Assembly (NCBI RefSeq): GCF_000766945.1
Contig: NZ_KN266208.1
Coordinates: forward strand, 284,604-348,603
Origin: Cellvibrio mixtus subsp. mixtus J3-8
GTDB lineage: Bacteria; Pseudomonadota; Gammaproteobacteria; Pseudomonadales; Cellvibrionaceae
Length of the DNA stretch: 64,000 nt
Reading direction: 5' to 3'
Below are positions 26,608-36,734 of this stretch, in pieces. Below the pieces are notes generated by a model. That model had not been told where the DNA came from. It did no database searches and saw only the letters and a list, made by a program, of their open reading frames with translations. Made by a program: the position numbers and the translations under genes. Numbering within the stretch: the stretch's first letter is position 1; each line of letters starts with the position of its first letter.

Positions 26608-28671
26608 ATGGCCGGATTAATCCCCCAGAGTTTTATTGACGACCTGCTTGACCGCCTCGACATAGTCGATGTGGTCGACAGCCGTGTAAAACTCAAAAAA
26701 ACCGGCAAAAACTACAGCGCCTGCTGCCCTTTCCACGACGAAAAAACCCCCTCCTTCACCGTTAGCCCGGAGAAGCAATTTTTCTATTGTTTCGGCTGTG
26801 GTGCGAGCGGGAACGCACTGGGTTTTATCATGGATTATGAGCGGCTCAGCTTCCCCGAAGCCACCGAGTCACTTGCCCGTTTAGCCGGCCTGGAAGTGCC
26901 GCGTGAAGTACAAACCGAAGCCCAACAAAAACGGGAAGAAGAAAAACGCAGCATTTACACTTTGCTGGAAAAAGCAGATCAGTTTTATCAACAACAATTG
27001 CGCCATCACACCAGCAAGCACCTTGCGGTGAACTACCTGAAAAACCGCGGGCTCGACGGCAAAACCGCCAAAGCTTACGGCGTCGGCTTTGCGCCACCCG
27101 GCTGGGACAATTTACTCAAATCCCTCGCACAAAATGATGACGACAAACACCTGCTAATCGAAGGCGGCATGCTCATCCATCAGGAGCAGGAAAAGAAGCT
27201 CTATGATCGCTTCCGCCATCGTATTATGTTTCCCATTCGCGATACGCGCGGGCGCGTAATCGGATTTGGCGGTCGCGTGCTGGGGGATGACAAGCCTAAA
27301 TACCTCAACTCACCGGAAACACCGGTTTTCCACAAAGGGCAGGAACTCTACGGACTTTATGAGGCCCGCCTTGCCTACCGCGAACTACCGCGCCTATTGG
27401 TAGTGGAAGGCTATATGGATGTAGTTAGCCTGGCGCAATTTGGCATTTGCTACGGCGTCGCAACGCTAGGCACCGCCTGCGGACCGGATCACCTGGATCG
27501 CGCCTTCAAATACACGAACGAAGTTGTCTTTTGTTTTGATGGAGATAAAGCTGGTCGCAGCGCGGCCCATCGCGCACTGGAAGCTTCCATTGAATGCATG
27601 ACCGATGGCCGCACAGTGAAATTCCTGTTCCTGCCGGAAAATGAGGACCCGGATACACTGGTGCGCCAAATTGGACCGGAGAAGTTCGAACGGATGATCG
27701 AACTGGCTGTACCTTTTGAAGATTATCTATTTGACGCAGTTGCTGATGGCCTGAACATCCGCACCATGGAAGGCCGCGCCACTTTTAGCAAACGTGCAGC
27801 ACCACTCCTGGACCGCCTGCCCAAAGGTGTATTTCGCGAGCTAATGTTCGAGAGCCTGGCGACACGAACCGGCCTGAATCGCACTGTCCTGCAGGAGTTG
27901 GTTTTAGAGCAGCAAACCAAAGAACCCCCAGCCCAACCAACGCAACCCCAAACGCCGGAAGAAGAAAAGATTCCGCAGGTGACAATGCCAAGGCAAGCTG
28001 ATAACTGGTGGGATCAGGCGCAAAGCGCGCCCCAAAACCCGTACGACACCGGGATGCATCCGGCCGATTATGGGGACTTCCCGGCCGAGCTACCACCACC
28101 GGATTATCGTGAATACTACGACGAACCTGCCACGCGAAGACGGGCACAGAGCCGATACCAACCAGAACTACAGCCACGCACAGCAGGAAAATACTTGATG
28201 CCACCAGCCCGAAAAGCGCTGGCATTACTACTGACACACACCTCATTGGCCAGCCTTGAGCCCAATCACGATGATTGGATTGCCATAACCGACGACCTGG
28301 ATTGCCAGATGCTTGGCCGGCTGCTGAAAGTACTGCACGAACGACCACACTACAACTTATCGCATCTCATTGGTTATTGGCGTGGAATTTATGGACCAGA
28401 AGATACGGAAAGGTTGGCCGCCGTTGCCGGACATGACTTGCTGCAAGCGGCTAATGCGCTAACCCAACCGCGCCCGGACAAACCCGCCAAAGCGGATTAC
28501 GACACCCAGGCTGCATTTGCGAGCGCAATGGAAAAATTGCGCATTCAGCAAAACCAGAAAAAAAGTGCCGAATCCTTGGCAAAACTCAAAAATGCCGACT
28601 TAACTCAACTATCCAAAGAAGAGCGCGAGCAGCTGGTACGCGCGGCTCTGGCAACCAAACTGCAACCTTAA
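26608..28671 (+). CDS. dnaG: DNA primase
   Basis: 687 residues, longer than E. coli DnaG (581). It makes RNA primers for replication. The N-terminal zinc ribbon has C40, H43, C61 and C64. The RNA polymerase/TOPRIM core has VVEGYMDVVSLA and FDGDKAGRSAAHRA. A Pro/Gln/acidic-rich insert of about 100 residues (roughly 430-530) separates the core from the C-terminal DnaB-binding helical domain and accounts for the extra length. yqeY precedes it by 59 bases; rpoD follows after 149 bases that include a separate promoter element. Confidence 0.96.
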   Translation: MAGLIPQSFIDDLLDRLDIVDVVDSRVKLKKTGKNYSACCPFHDEKTPSFTVSPEKQFFYCFGCGASGNALGFIMDYERLSFPEATESLARLAGLEVPREVQTEAQQKREEEKRSIYTLLEKADQFYQQQLRHHTSKHLAVNYLKNRGLDGKTAKAYGVGFAPPGWDNLLKSLAQNDDDKHLLIEGGMLIHQEQEKKLYDRFRHRIMFPIRDTRGRVIGFGGRVLGDDKPKYLNSPETPVFHKGQELYGLYEARLAYRELPRLLVVEGYMDVVSLAQFGICYGVATLGTACGPDHLDRAFKYTNEVVFCFDGDKAGRSAAHRALEASIECMTDGRTVKFLFLPENEDPDTLVRQIGPEKFERMIELAVPFEDYLFDAVADGLNIRTMEGRATFSKRAAPLLDRLPKGVFRELMFESLATRTGLNRTVLQELVLEQQTKEPPAQPTQPQTPEEEKIPQVTMPRQADNWWDQAQSAPQNPYDTGMHPADYGDFPAELPPPDYREYYDEPATRRRAQSRYQPELQPRTAGKYLMPPARKALALLLTHTSLASLEPNHDDWIAITDDLDCQMLGRLLKVLHERPHYNLSHLIGYWRGIYGPEDTERLAAVAGHDLLQAANALTQPRPDKPAKADYDTQAAFASAMEKLRIQQNQKKSAESLAKLKNADLTQLSKEEREQLVRAALATKLQP

Positions 28672-28769
28672 ACGACCAAACCGGTCAAAAGCTGAACAAA
28701 CCCACACAATTCGCGGGGAGATTTCAGCGTCGCCACCCGATTGCCTAGAATCCACTCAAGCAAGTGGAG

Positions 28770-28775
28770 TATAAT
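28770..28775 (+). promoter_or_regulatory. Candidate -10 element of an internal rpoD promoter
   Basis: Perfect TATAAT in the dnaG-rpoD gap, 46 bases before the rpoD start. No good -35 sits at 17 bases, and a short inverted repeat (CCACTC..AAGTGG) lies just upstream. Internal rpoD promoters are known in E. coli. Confidence 0.4.
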
Positions 28776-28820
28776 TTCGGGCTTTGCATTTCACTCACCA
28801 GGTTTTTAATAGGGTCTCGA

Positions 28821-30683
28821 ATGTCTGAAGACGTCCAACAACAACAGTCTCGTATCAAAGAACTGATCGCCCGCGGTAAAGAACAGGGTTATTTAACCTA
28901 TGCCGAGGTAAACGATCACCTGCCGGAAGATATTTCCGATCCGGATCAGGTCGAAGACATCATCCAGATGATCAACGACATGGGTATTCGCGTGTATGAA
29001 ACCGCACCCGATGCCGACACCCTGTTAATGACCGATGGTGACTCTGCTGCCGATGAAATTGCCGCCGCAGAAGCTGCCGCTGCACTGGTTGCAGTAGAAA
29101 CTGAAACCGGCCGCACCACTGACCCGGTGCGTATGTACATGCGCGAAATGGGTACTGTAGAACTGCTGACCCGTGAAGGCGAAATCGTTATCGCCAAGCG
29201 TATTGAGGAAGGTGTACGTGAACTGATGCACGCCCTCGCCTACTGGCCTGGCGCAGTACAACAAGTACTGGACGAATATGCGCTGGTCGCCAAAGAAGAG
29301 CGTCGCCTCGCAGATGTCATCATCGGCTGGCTTGACCCTATTGAAGACATTCCTTCTGCACTCGCCGAAGTAGAAGAAATCCCTGTCGCTGCGGCTCCGG
29401 GCGCCAAAGCTGCATCTGATGATGAAGAGGATGAAGAAGGCGGCAGCGATGACGAAGAAGAAGCGGTTACCGGTGTAGATCCGGAAGAAGCACGCGTGCG
29501 TTTTGAAGAGCTGCAAAAACAATACGACAAAACGGTAAAAGCACTTGCCAAAAGTGGCTATGGCAGCAAGGCAGCCGAAAAAGAGCTCTCTACACTTGGC
29601 GATCTGTTCAAATTCTTCAAATTGCCTGCGCGCCAATTCGATCCAATTTACAGCAAAGCGCGCGAAACACTGGATCACATTCGCAAGCAAGAGCGCCACA
29701 TTATGGATTTATGTACGCGCAAAGCCCAAATGCAACGCAAAACATTTATCAAAGCATTTCCGGGTAATGAAACCAACGAGGAATGGCTACCCGAAATACT
29801 CAAAGGCAAAGTGGAAAGCCCCGAGAAACTTGAACGCGTTTTGCCCGATGTAAAAACCGCACAACAACAACTCGCTCACATCGAAACTGAAAGCGGTTTA
29901 AGCCTCGCTGCGATTAAAGACATAAACCGTCGTATGTCGATTGGTGAAGCGCGTGCGCGTCGTGCAAAAAAAGAAATGGTGGAAGCCAACCTGCGCCTGG
30001 TAATTTCTATCGCGAAAAAATATACCAACCGCGGTTTGCAATTCCTCGATTTGATTCAGGAAGGCAATATCGGTTTGATGAAAGCAGTAGATAAATTTGA
30101 ATACCGCCGCGGTTACAAATTTTCTACCTATGCTACCTGGTGGATCCGTCAGGCGATCACCCGCTCCATCGCCGACCAGGCGCGCACCATCCGTATTCCT
30201 GTGCACATGATTGAAACTATCAACAAGCTCAATCGTGTATCGCGTCAAATGCTGCAGGAAATGGGGCGCGAACCAACACCGGAAGAGTTGGGCGAGCGCA
30301 TGGATATGCCGGAAGATAAAGTGCGTAAAGTGCTGAAAATCGCCAAAGAACCCATCTCCATGGAAACCCCGATTGGTGATGATGAAGACTCACATCTTGG
30401 CGATTTTATCGAAGACACCACAATTATTTCTCCGGTGGAGTCAGCAACAATGGAAGGCTTGATGGAAGCAACCCGCGAAGTACTTGCAGGCCTCACTGCG
30501 CGCGAAGCCAAAGTGTTGCGCATGCGTTTCGGTATCGATATGCACACAGACCATACACTGGAAGAAGTGGGCAAACAATTCGATGTAACGCGCGAGCGTA
30601 TCCGTCAGATCGAAGCGAAAGCATTGCGCAAACTGCGCCATCCATCACGCTCAGATCACCTGCGCAGCTTCCTTGATGATTAA
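28821..30683 (+). CDS. rpoD: RNA polymerase primary sigma factor (sigma-70)
   Basis: 620 residues from the ATG at 28821 ([25 protein letters not shown]); an upstream ATG frame lacks conservation. Region 1.1 (1-80), region 1.2 ([11 protein letters not shown]), a very acidic non-conserved region (DDEEDEEGG...), region 2 ([14 protein letters not shown], the [14 protein letters not shown] helix and [15 protein letters not shown]), region 3 and region 4 with the helix-turn-helix [20 protein letters not shown] are all complete. It is last in the block, with a terminator 17 bases downstream. Confidence 0.98.
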   Translation: MSEDVQQQQSRIKELIARGKEQGYLTYAEVNDHLPEDISDPDQVEDIIQMINDMGIRVYETAPDADTLLMTDGDSAADEIAAAEAAAALVAVETETGRTTDPVRMYMREMGTVELLTREGEIVIAKRIEEGVRELMHALAYWPGAVQQVLDEYALVAKEERRLADVIIGWLDPIEDIPSALAEVEEIPVAAAPGAKAASDDEEDEEGGSDDEEEAVTGVDPEEARVRFEELQKQYDKTVKALAKSGYGSKAAEKELSTLGDLFKFFKLPARQFDPIYSKARETLDHIRKQERHIMDLCTRKAQMQRKTFIKAFPGNETNEEWLPEILKGKVESPEKLERVLPDVKTAQQQLAHIETESGLSLAAIKDINRRMSIGEARARRAKKEMVEANLRLVISIAKKYTNRGLQFLDLIQEGNIGLMKAVDKFEYRRGYKFSTYATWWIRQAITRSIADQARTIRIPVHMIETINKLNRVSRQMLQEMGREPTPEELGERMDMPEDKVRKVLKIAKEPISMETPIGDDEDSHLGDFIEDTTIISPVESATMEGLMEATREVLAGLTAREAKVLRMRFGIDMHTDHTLEEVGKQFDVTRERIRQIEAKALRKLRHPSRSDHLRSFLDD

Positions 30684-30696
30684 TTCATCACCAGAA

Positions 30697-30729
30697 ATAA
30701 AACCCGCATAATGCGGGTTTTATTTTTTC
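30697..30729 (+). terminator. rpoD terminator
   Basis: Stem AAACCCGCAT / ATGCGGGTTT followed by TATTTTTT, a strong intrinsic terminator right after rpoD. Confidence 0.92.
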
Positions 30730-30812
30730 AGGCAGCAATTTCCGTTAATCTCTAGCCACATCCAAAACAACTCACTATAATGCCCCCCACTGCGATTCCG
30801 CAGCCTCCCTTG

Positions 30813-30889
30813 GGGCCTATAGCTCAGTTGGTTAGAGCATCCGACTCATAATCGGCAGGTCGCTGGTTCAAGTCCAGCTGGGCCCACCA
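30813..30889 (+). tRNA. tRNA with CAU anticodon, probably tRNA-Ile2 (lysidine-modified)
   Basis: 77 bases with encoded CCA. Acceptor GGGCCTA pairs with TGGGCCC; the D arm contains AGCTCAGTTGGTTAGAGC; the anticodon loop is CTCATAA (CAU); the T arm is GCTGG TTCAAGT CCAGC. It could be labelled elongator tRNA-Met. However, C4-G69 and C5-G68 are both present, which are described determinants for lysidine synthetase TilS, and this slot downstream of rpoD fits tRNA-Ile2 reading AUA. The 27-43 pair (T-C) is mismatched. Confidence 0.9.
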
Positions 30890-31100
30890 TTTAAAAGCCT
30901 TCCTGCAATCAAAAAACTATTACAAACAAATTCTCTTATACAACCATTCAAAAAGTCTTTTCATTTTTTAAAAAATATCCCTGCTGCTTATCAGAATTCC
31001 GGTGCGTTTATTTTAGAAATGCCTGCGGGAACTATCCAGACGATGATGAGTCGACTATTAAGAAGCCCAATGTATCTCACTTAACGATATGGAGAAAACC

Positions 31101-31286
31101 ATGCCATTATCAGCTGAAGCTGCGTGGGGTGGCGCAGTATTTTTTATTTTCCTGGCACTGTGTATTGCAGCTATCCTGATTAGAAATAATGCGGCCAAAA
31201 AAGACAGTGTTGGTAAGTCTGAAAAAGATAGCATCGCAACCAATGTTTCTATACGTCCAAAGAAAAACACAAAAAAACTGGATTAA
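31101..31286 (+). CDS. Small single-pass membrane protein of unknown function
   Basis: 61 residues from the ATG at 31101, which has GGAG six bases upstream; a start at 31089 has no ribosome site. One hydrophobic helix (about residues 11-30, VFFIFLALCIAAILI) is followed by a lysine-rich tail of about 30 residues, predicted to stay in the cytoplasm. No family recognised. It stands between the tRNA and treZ; it could be the first gene of the treZ transcript (199-base gap) or independent. Confidence 0.5.
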   Translation: MPLSAEAAWGGAVFFIFLALCIAAILIRNNAAKKDSVGKSEKDSIATNVSIRPKKNTKKLD

Positions 31287-31485
31287 CCCAGCCTGCACAA
31301 ATCTATTTTAAAGCGGATTTTTTATTTTTAAAAATCTATAGTCACTTGTAATTTTCAAATCATAATTTTTGCCCAATTATTTTATCTTGAAATTTTCCTC
31401 TCCTTTAAATTCCGCGACGGAATTATTCACATTATCCCCTGTCACTTTGTAATGGAGACACTTTTATTTTGCGATAGGAATCAAT

Positions 31486-33351
31486 ATGCCAAACCAACGA
31501 CGCTATCCTGTCGGGGCCGAACTCATAAACAATGGAGTTCACTTCAGGGTATGGGCTCCCGCTGCCAAACGAGTAGGAGTTGTTATTAATAATAATGATA
31601 AATATATTGAAATGTCCGCGGAAACTAACGGCTATCAATCAATATTTATTCCCTCATTAAAAGCTGGCGATTTATACCAATTCAAATTGGACGACGATGC
31701 GTATTTTTATCCAGACCCTGCATCTCGCGCCCAACCTGAAGGCCCGCATGGTCCATCAATGATTGTCGACCCAGACCGTTTCCAATGGTCTGATAAACAT
31801 TGGAAAGGAATACAACAGCAATCAAATGTAATTTACGAAATGCACATTGGCACCTTCACCAAAGAAGGAACTTTTATCGCCGCTACAAAAGAATTGAATG
31901 AGCTTGCCAAATTAGGAATTACGGTAATTGAATTAATGCCTGTTAATGAATTTGAAGGCGAGTTCGGTTGGGGCTACGACGGTGTTGATCTTTATGCCCC
32001 CTACCACATTTACGGCACACCAGATGATCTTCGATTATTTATTGATAAAGCACATTCATTGCGAATAGGCGTTATCCTGGATGTTGTTTATAACCATGCG
32101 GGTAGCAGTGGTTGTTACCTGCAAAAATTTTCCCCGGATTATTTTTCTGCACTTTATAAGTCGGAATGGGGGGAAACATTTAACTTTGATGGAAAAAATT
32201 CTGCCCCAGTACGCGAATTTTTTATCAGCAATGCCCTTTACTGGATTGATGAATTTCACTTTGATGGTTTTCGTTTTGATGCAACCCAGCAAATTTTTGA
32301 TTCATCGGAAGATTATATCCTTGCAGCCATTGTAAGGAACATCAGGGAAATTGCCGGAACCCGCCAACTTTATATCACAGGGGAAAATGAGCCTCAGAAC
32401 ATTCAATTAATTGCCCCCCTGAACAATTCCGGCTCCGGTTTCGATGCATTGTGGAACGATGATTTTCATCACAGCGCCATTGTGGCAGCCACAGGTCGAT
32501 GCGCTGCTTATTTTTCCGATTACAATGGTGAGCCGCAGGAATTTATTTCCAATTTGAAATACAGTTTCTTATACCAGGGGCAATTCTATCAATGGCAAAA
32601 AAAACAACGTGGCACCCCGACCTTTGGAATTCCTGCACAAGCATTCATCCACTACCTTCAAAATCATGACCAGATTGCAAACACTGGCAGGGGCAAACGG
32701 CTTCACCAGTTAACCAACCCGGCATTGATGCGAGCGCTCACAGCCGTTCTATTGCTAGGCCCACAAAGCCCACTACTTTTTCAAGGACAAGAGTTCGCGG
32801 CAAGCTCGCCCTTTCTGTATTTTGCGGATAATCCAAAAAAGCTTGCGCAGCAAGTTGCAAAAGGCAGAAACGAATTTTTACAACAATTTCCCAATCTTGC
32901 CCTGCCGGAAATGCAATCTTATTTAGCCAAACCTGATAGCCCTGCGACATTTACACAATGCAAACTCAACTTCTCCGAACGTGAAAAAAATTATGAGACA
33001 TACCAACTGCATAAGGACTTATTAAAGCTACGCCAGGCCGACAACGTTTTTTGCGGAAAGGATTACAGCCATATCGATGGAGCAATCCTGGCAGGCACAA
33101 TTATTGTCCTACGTTTCTTTTCACTTAAAAAAAATGATGACCGCTTGCTGATTGTTAATTTCGATTCTGATTTTGAACTTTCACCCGCTCCGGAACCTTT
33201 GCTCGCGCCACATATGCGCCACACATGGAAACTTCTTTGGTCGAGTGAATCACCTCATTATGGTGGGCATGGTAGTGCTGCACCATTTTCGCTGGAGCGT
33301 TGGGAGCTTCCCGGGCTTAGCGCAGCCGTACTGGTGCCAGAGACAAAATGA
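31486..33351 (+). CDS. treZ: Malto-oligosyltrehalose trehalohydrolase
   Basis: 621 residues, GH13 family. It releases trehalose from maltooligosyl-trehalose made by TreY. An N-terminal CBM48-like beta domain (GVHFRVWAPAAKRVGV) precedes the barrel. GH13 regions are visible: VVYNHAG (about 200-206), nucleophile D265 in GFRFDATQ, acid/base E300 in ITGENEP, and QNHDQIANTGRG. TreY is not in the window, so the substrate must come from elsewhere, or the enzyme acts on other branched glucans. It is followed by a debranching enzyme 68 bases later. Confidence 0.88.
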   Translation: MPNQRRYPVGAELINNGVHFRVWAPAAKRVGVVINNNDKYIEMSAETNGYQSIFIPSLKAGDLYQFKLDDDAYFYPDPASRAQPEGPHGPSMIVDPDRFQWSDKHWKGIQQQSNVIYEMHIGTFTKEGTFIAATKELNELAKLGITVIELMPVNEFEGEFGWGYDGVDLYAPYHIYGTPDDLRLFIDKAHSLRIGVILDVVYNHAGSSGCYLQKFSPDYFSALYKSEWGETFNFDGKNSAPVREFFISNALYWIDEFHFDGFRFDATQQIFDSSEDYILAAIVRNIREIAGTRQLYITGENEPQNIQLIAPLNNSGSGFDALWNDDFHHSAIVAATGRCAAYFSDYNGEPQEFISNLKYSFLYQGQFYQWQKKQRGTPTFGIPAQAFIHYLQNHDQIANTGRGKRLHQLTNPALMRALTAVLLLGPQSPLLFQGQEFAASSPFLYFADNPKKLAQQVAKGRNEFLQQFPNLALPEMQSYLAKPDSPATFTQCKLNFSEREKNYETYQLHKDLLKLRQADNVFCGKDYSHIDGAILAGTIIVLRFFSLKKNDDRLLIVNFDSDFELSPAPEPLLAPHMRHTWKLLWSSESPHYGGHGSAAPFSLERWELPGLSAAVLVPETK

Positions 33352-33419
33352 TTCCATCCATATTGAGAAAATTGTAAAACCATTAACGATGCCTGTTTCA
33401 ATTGCTTCAGGAGCCGACC

Positions 33420-35456
33420 ATGAAAAATGCCCTCTCCCGCCTGATTTCTTTCGATGTGTCCGGCAATAACGATTCAATATTGCGCCGTGAATGGTTGCAA
33501 GCTAATGGTTTGGGAGGATTCTCTTCCGGTACTCTGGCCGGAGGTGTTACACGGCGCTATCATGGTTTACTGGTCGCGGCTTTACCAGCTCCGCTTGGTC
33601 GGACTGTCATGCTGAGCCGGGTACAGGAGAGCATTAAACCTGGCAACGATAATATTATTTTATTAAATACACAGGATCTTGGGGACAATCAAACCGATGG
33701 CACCATGTGCCAATGCATTGAGTCCTTTCATCTGGATACCGGTTTGCCTGTATGGACTTATCAAACTGATAATTTCAAATTGGAAAAGCGTATTTTAATG
33801 CTGCGCAATAAAAATACGGTCCTGGTTAATTATCATTTGGTAAAAGCAACAGGCACAGTAGAAATAGACCTCCGTCCCGCTGTACATTTTCGCCCGCTTG
33901 AAGCTTCCGTGAATAATACTACCGTCGAGGATTCAGAGTATTCCGTCGTTGCCAAAGACAATATCTATCAAATTCATGGCGGGCATTTTCCCCCACTGCT
34001 ATTAAAAATCATTGATAGCGAATCAACGTTTAATATTGATAATCGCCGCAACGATAATATTTATTTTCGCCTGGAATACGAACGTGGCTATGCGGCAGTC
34101 GGAAAGCATTGGAGCCCCGGATTTTTTAAAACTATTTTATGTGCTGGCCAAAGCACAACCATTATCGCCTCCACCGAAACCGCAGATGATTTACCCGTTA
34201 ACTTTGCAGATGCTTACACTCATGAAATAGATCGCCGCAAAAAATTATTGGCACTCGCACCTATTGCAAAAAAAGGCAACGAACAACTTATTGCCGAATT
34301 AATTCTTGCCGCAGATCAATTTATTATTACGCCGGGCGGCAGGGTTGAAGAAACCGAGCGAGCGCGCGCTGCCGGCGAGGAGGTAAAAACTATTATCGCG
34401 GGTTATCACTGGTTTACCGACTGGGGGCGCGACACCATGATCAGCCTTGAAGGTCTCACATTAACGACCGGGCGACATACAGAGGCGCGCTATATTTTAC
34501 GCACCTTTGCAAATTATGTTCGCGATGGATTAATTCCCAATATGTTTCCCGAACATGATAAGACCGGCCTGTACCACACTGCCGATGCCAGCTTGTGGTT
34601 TTTCCACGCATTGAATCGTTATGTGAAAACAACACAAGATCGCGCTACATTGCGCGTAATTTTGCCCAAACTCATTTCCATCGTTGAGCATCATCTTGCG
34701 GGAACACGTTTTAATATTGCTGTCGACCCCAATGATGGTTTGTTGCAACAAGGTGAAGAGGGCTATCAATTAACCTGGATGGATGCCAAGGTAAATGATT
34801 GGGTCGTAACGCCGCGTCGCGGTAAAGCAGTCGAGTTAAATGCGTTATGGTTTAACGCTCTGCGTTTATTAGAGAATTGGTTGATTGAAGAGCGGGATGA
34901 CCGCGCCTATACCATTGGCCAGCATGCACAGCGCGCGCAACATTCATTTAATGAGCGATTCTGGAATCCAATTAATGGTTATCTTTATGATGTCATTGAT
35001 GGGCCGGAAAAACTGGATGATTCATGCAGGCCAAACCAGATTTTTTCAATCGCGCTGGATCATCCCGTGCTTGACCCGCAACATTGGAAAGCTGTCGTTG
35101 AACAAGTAAAAAAACATTTGCTAACACCGGTAGGATTGCGCTCTTTATCGCCGCAACATCGCGATTACAAACCAAATTATGATGGTGATCTTTTTACACG
35201 CGATGCAGCCTACCATCAGGGAACTGTGTGGGCGTGGCTCATCGGCCCTTATATTGATGCGTGGGTGAAAACTTATCCTGAAGAGCGTGTTAATGTGAGC
35301 AAATTATTGAGCGGCTTTGAAATGCATATGAATGATGCTGGAGTTGGTAGCATCAGTGAAATATTTGACGCGGAGCCGCCCTTTACTCCACGCGGCTGTA
35401 TTGCGCAAGCGTGGAGTGTGGCGGAGGTGCTGCGTTGCCTGGCGACTTATTCATAA
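33420..35456 (+). CDS. Glycogen debranching enzyme / amylo-alpha-1,6-glucosidase (GH133-like)
   Basis: 678 residues from the ATG at 33420, with CAGGAG six bases upstream. An N-terminal GDE_N beta domain (about 20-240, beginning REWLQANGLGGFSSGTLAGG) precedes the (alpha/alpha)6 barrel. Barrel motifs are WFTDWGRDTMISLEGL, MFPEHDKTGLYHTADASLWFF and QLTWMDAKVNDWVVTPRRGKAVELNALW. It is predicted to hydrolyse alpha-1,6 branch stubs in glycogen, in the cytoplasm, as no signal peptide is seen. Pairing with treZ suggests conversion of glycogen to trehalose and glucose under stress. Confidence 0.88.
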   Translation: MKNALSRLISFDVSGNNDSILRREWLQANGLGGFSSGTLAGGVTRRYHGLLVAALPAPLGRTVMLSRVQESIKPGNDNIILLNTQDLGDNQTDGTMCQCIESFHLDTGLPVWTYQTDNFKLEKRILMLRNKNTVLVNYHLVKATGTVEIDLRPAVHFRPLEASVNNTTVEDSEYSVVAKDNIYQIHGGHFPPLLLKIIDSESTFNIDNRRNDNIYFRLEYERGYAAVGKHWSPGFFKTILCAGQSTTIIASTETADDLPVNFADAYTHEIDRRKKLLALAPIAKKGNEQLIAELILAADQFIITPGGRVEETERARAAGEEVKTIIAGYHWFTDWGRDTMISLEGLTLTTGRHTEARYILRTFANYVRDGLIPNMFPEHDKTGLYHTADASLWFFHALNRYVKTTQDRATLRVILPKLISIVEHHLAGTRFNIAVDPNDGLLQQGEEGYQLTWMDAKVNDWVVTPRRGKAVELNALWFNALRLLENWLIEERDDRAYTIGQHAQRAQHSFNERFWNPINGYLYDVIDGPEKLDDSCRPNQIFSIALDHPVLDPQHWKAVVEQVKKHLLTPVGLRSLSPQHRDYKPNYDGDLFTRDAAYHQGTVWAWLIGPYIDAWVKTYPEERVNVSKLLSGFEMHMNDAGVGSISEIFDAEPPFTPRGCIAQAWSVAEVLRCLATYS

Positions 35457-35479
35457 TTTTTTAATTCATCAGTTTTTCA

Positions 35480-35974
35480 CTAAATATTTCCCGATCCATC
35501 TTTTAATTCTTCTTTGCGCTGTGCCAGTTCAGCGCCAAGTTCTTCTAAATCGAGTTTGCTATTTTGTACTTTCGGGAAAATTTCTTTTTGCTCTTCACGA
35601 ACATGGTGCTTTACATACTCGGAAAGCACTTTCACTTTTGCTTCAAATTCCTCATCACCCGGCTCACCGTCCTCTAGTTGTGCAATAAGATGCTTTAAGG
35701 TTTCATGTTCTACCCTTGCCTCTGGCACTAGCTCAGTGTCATTGAGCGCGGTTTGAACTTTGGGGTAAAAAATCTCTTCTTCAATTTGCGCATGGACGAT
35801 CAGCTCCTGGCATATTTGTTCTATAAGCGCTTTTTTCTTTTCCTTGGAACGGGAAGATTCATATTGCAAAAATAAGGTATTTACTAATTTGTGGTCAGCA
35901 CGCAGGAGCTTGGTAGCTTCCTGTGGCCTTGTGGATTCAGATTGGTGGCTGGTTTTTTTGGCTGTGCTAGTCAT
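35480..35974 (-). CDS. Hemerythrin HHE cation-binding domain protein
   Basis: About 164 residues; the ATG at 35974 has better spacing from GAGG than the one at 35980. The four-helix bundle ligands appear as ADHKLVNTLF, HAQIEEEIFYP, HETLKHL and HHVREEQKEIFP, a complete di-iron set. The ends are rich in Lys/Glu and predicted disordered. Such small cytoplasmic hemerythrin-like proteins are often stress-induced, with roles in O2/NO or iron handling that are not well defined. It is convergent with the debranching gene (23-base gap). Confidence 0.9.
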   Translation of the reverse strand: MTSTAKKTSHQSESTRPQEATKLLRADHKLVNTLFLQYESSRSKEKKKALIEQICQELIVHAQIEEEIFYPKVQTALNDTELVPEARVEHETLKHLIAQLEDGEPGDEEFEAKVKVLSEYVKHHVREEQKEIFPKVQNSKLDLEELGAELAQRKEELKDGSGNI

Positions 35975-36200
35975 ATTCATATCCTCACGGGTTATTGACA
36001 GATCAATACTGTGATATACATTTTTTCATCAATCCGTTGCGATTGAAAAAATATTTCATTAAATTGCCTTTAGGAAAAAAACGATATTAAGTAGCAGGGC
36101 GAACAGTCCCACCTTATCTTTTATAGGTTCATCACAATCGGATAGGTTCAATATTAATATCGAATAATGATTGAATATTTTTATAAATTAAATTTTCCTA

Positions 36201-36710
36201 TTAAGTAGAAGTATTCGCTTGTCGAGAAAAATGCTCACTCAACATCCAATAGACTTTTGGAATGAAATACAAAACATGGTTTACGGCAGAAGCTATCACT
36301 TTGTTCCTATCGCCATTAAATTTTCTGGTTTCACTAGTTACTACTAAATTCCCACCGCATTTCATACCATAAGCAAAACATACAACACCATTTAATGAAT
36401 CACTGGATTCCGCTGTTCCGGTAATTGCAATGAAGAAATTTGTATGGCTACGCCGGGCCAAGCCATTCACCATCTCGCGTGCAACCTCTTCGCTGGTTAA
36501 TCCAAATATTTCCATTGTTTTTAAACTGACTCCTAAATAATTATATTTAGCCAGCTTGCTATAAACAACATACCCTCCCTCCAGCACTGAACCACATCCC
36601 GAAACACTTGCAAATGTTGAGGCTAATAACCCCGCTGTGCAGGATTCGGCGGTGGATACTGTTACCTTATTTTCTTGCAAGAAACGAATCACATTTTCAG
36701 CGAGCGCCAT
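36201..36710 (-). CDS. CinA C-terminal-type protein (PncC-like), divergent
   Basis: 169 residues matching the stand-alone amidase domain that converts nicotinamide mononucleotide to nicotinate mononucleotide. The conserved TAESCTAGLLAS and GGYVVYSKLAKYNYLGV blocks are present. The glycine-rich loop (normally GxAGPxGG) is altered to GTAESSDSLNG, so enzyme activity is uncertain. It lies 24 bases downstream of a hypothetical gene and probably shares its transcript. A second, canonical pncC elsewhere in the genome would make this a paralogue. Confidence 0.75.
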   Translation of the reverse strand: MALAENVIRFLQENKVTVSTAESCTAGLLASTFASVSGCGSVLEGGYVVYSKLAKYNYLGVSLKTMEIFGLTSEEVAREMVNGLARRSHTNFFIAITGTAESSDSLNGVVCFAYGMKCGGNLVVTSETRKFNGDRNKVIASAVNHVLYFIPKVYWMLSEHFSRQANTST

Positions 36711-36734
36711 ACCATACCCCTGACACTGAAGAGC

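Noticed and set aside
27785-28348. 187-codon minus-strand frame inside dnaG
   Set aside because: It lies wholly opposite dnaG, in the Pro/Gln-rich part, has no ribosome site and no recognisable domain; it is a shadow of GC-rich coding sequence.
29025-29699. 224-codon minus-strand frame inside rpoD
   Set aside because: It mirrors the acidic region of rpoD and has no ribosome site or family resemblance; antisense to a well-conserved gene.
30813-30889. Initiator tRNA-fMet
   Set aside because: Initiator tRNAs lack the 1-72 pair and carry three G-C pairs in the anticodon stem; this one has a paired 1-72 (G-C) and a different stem.
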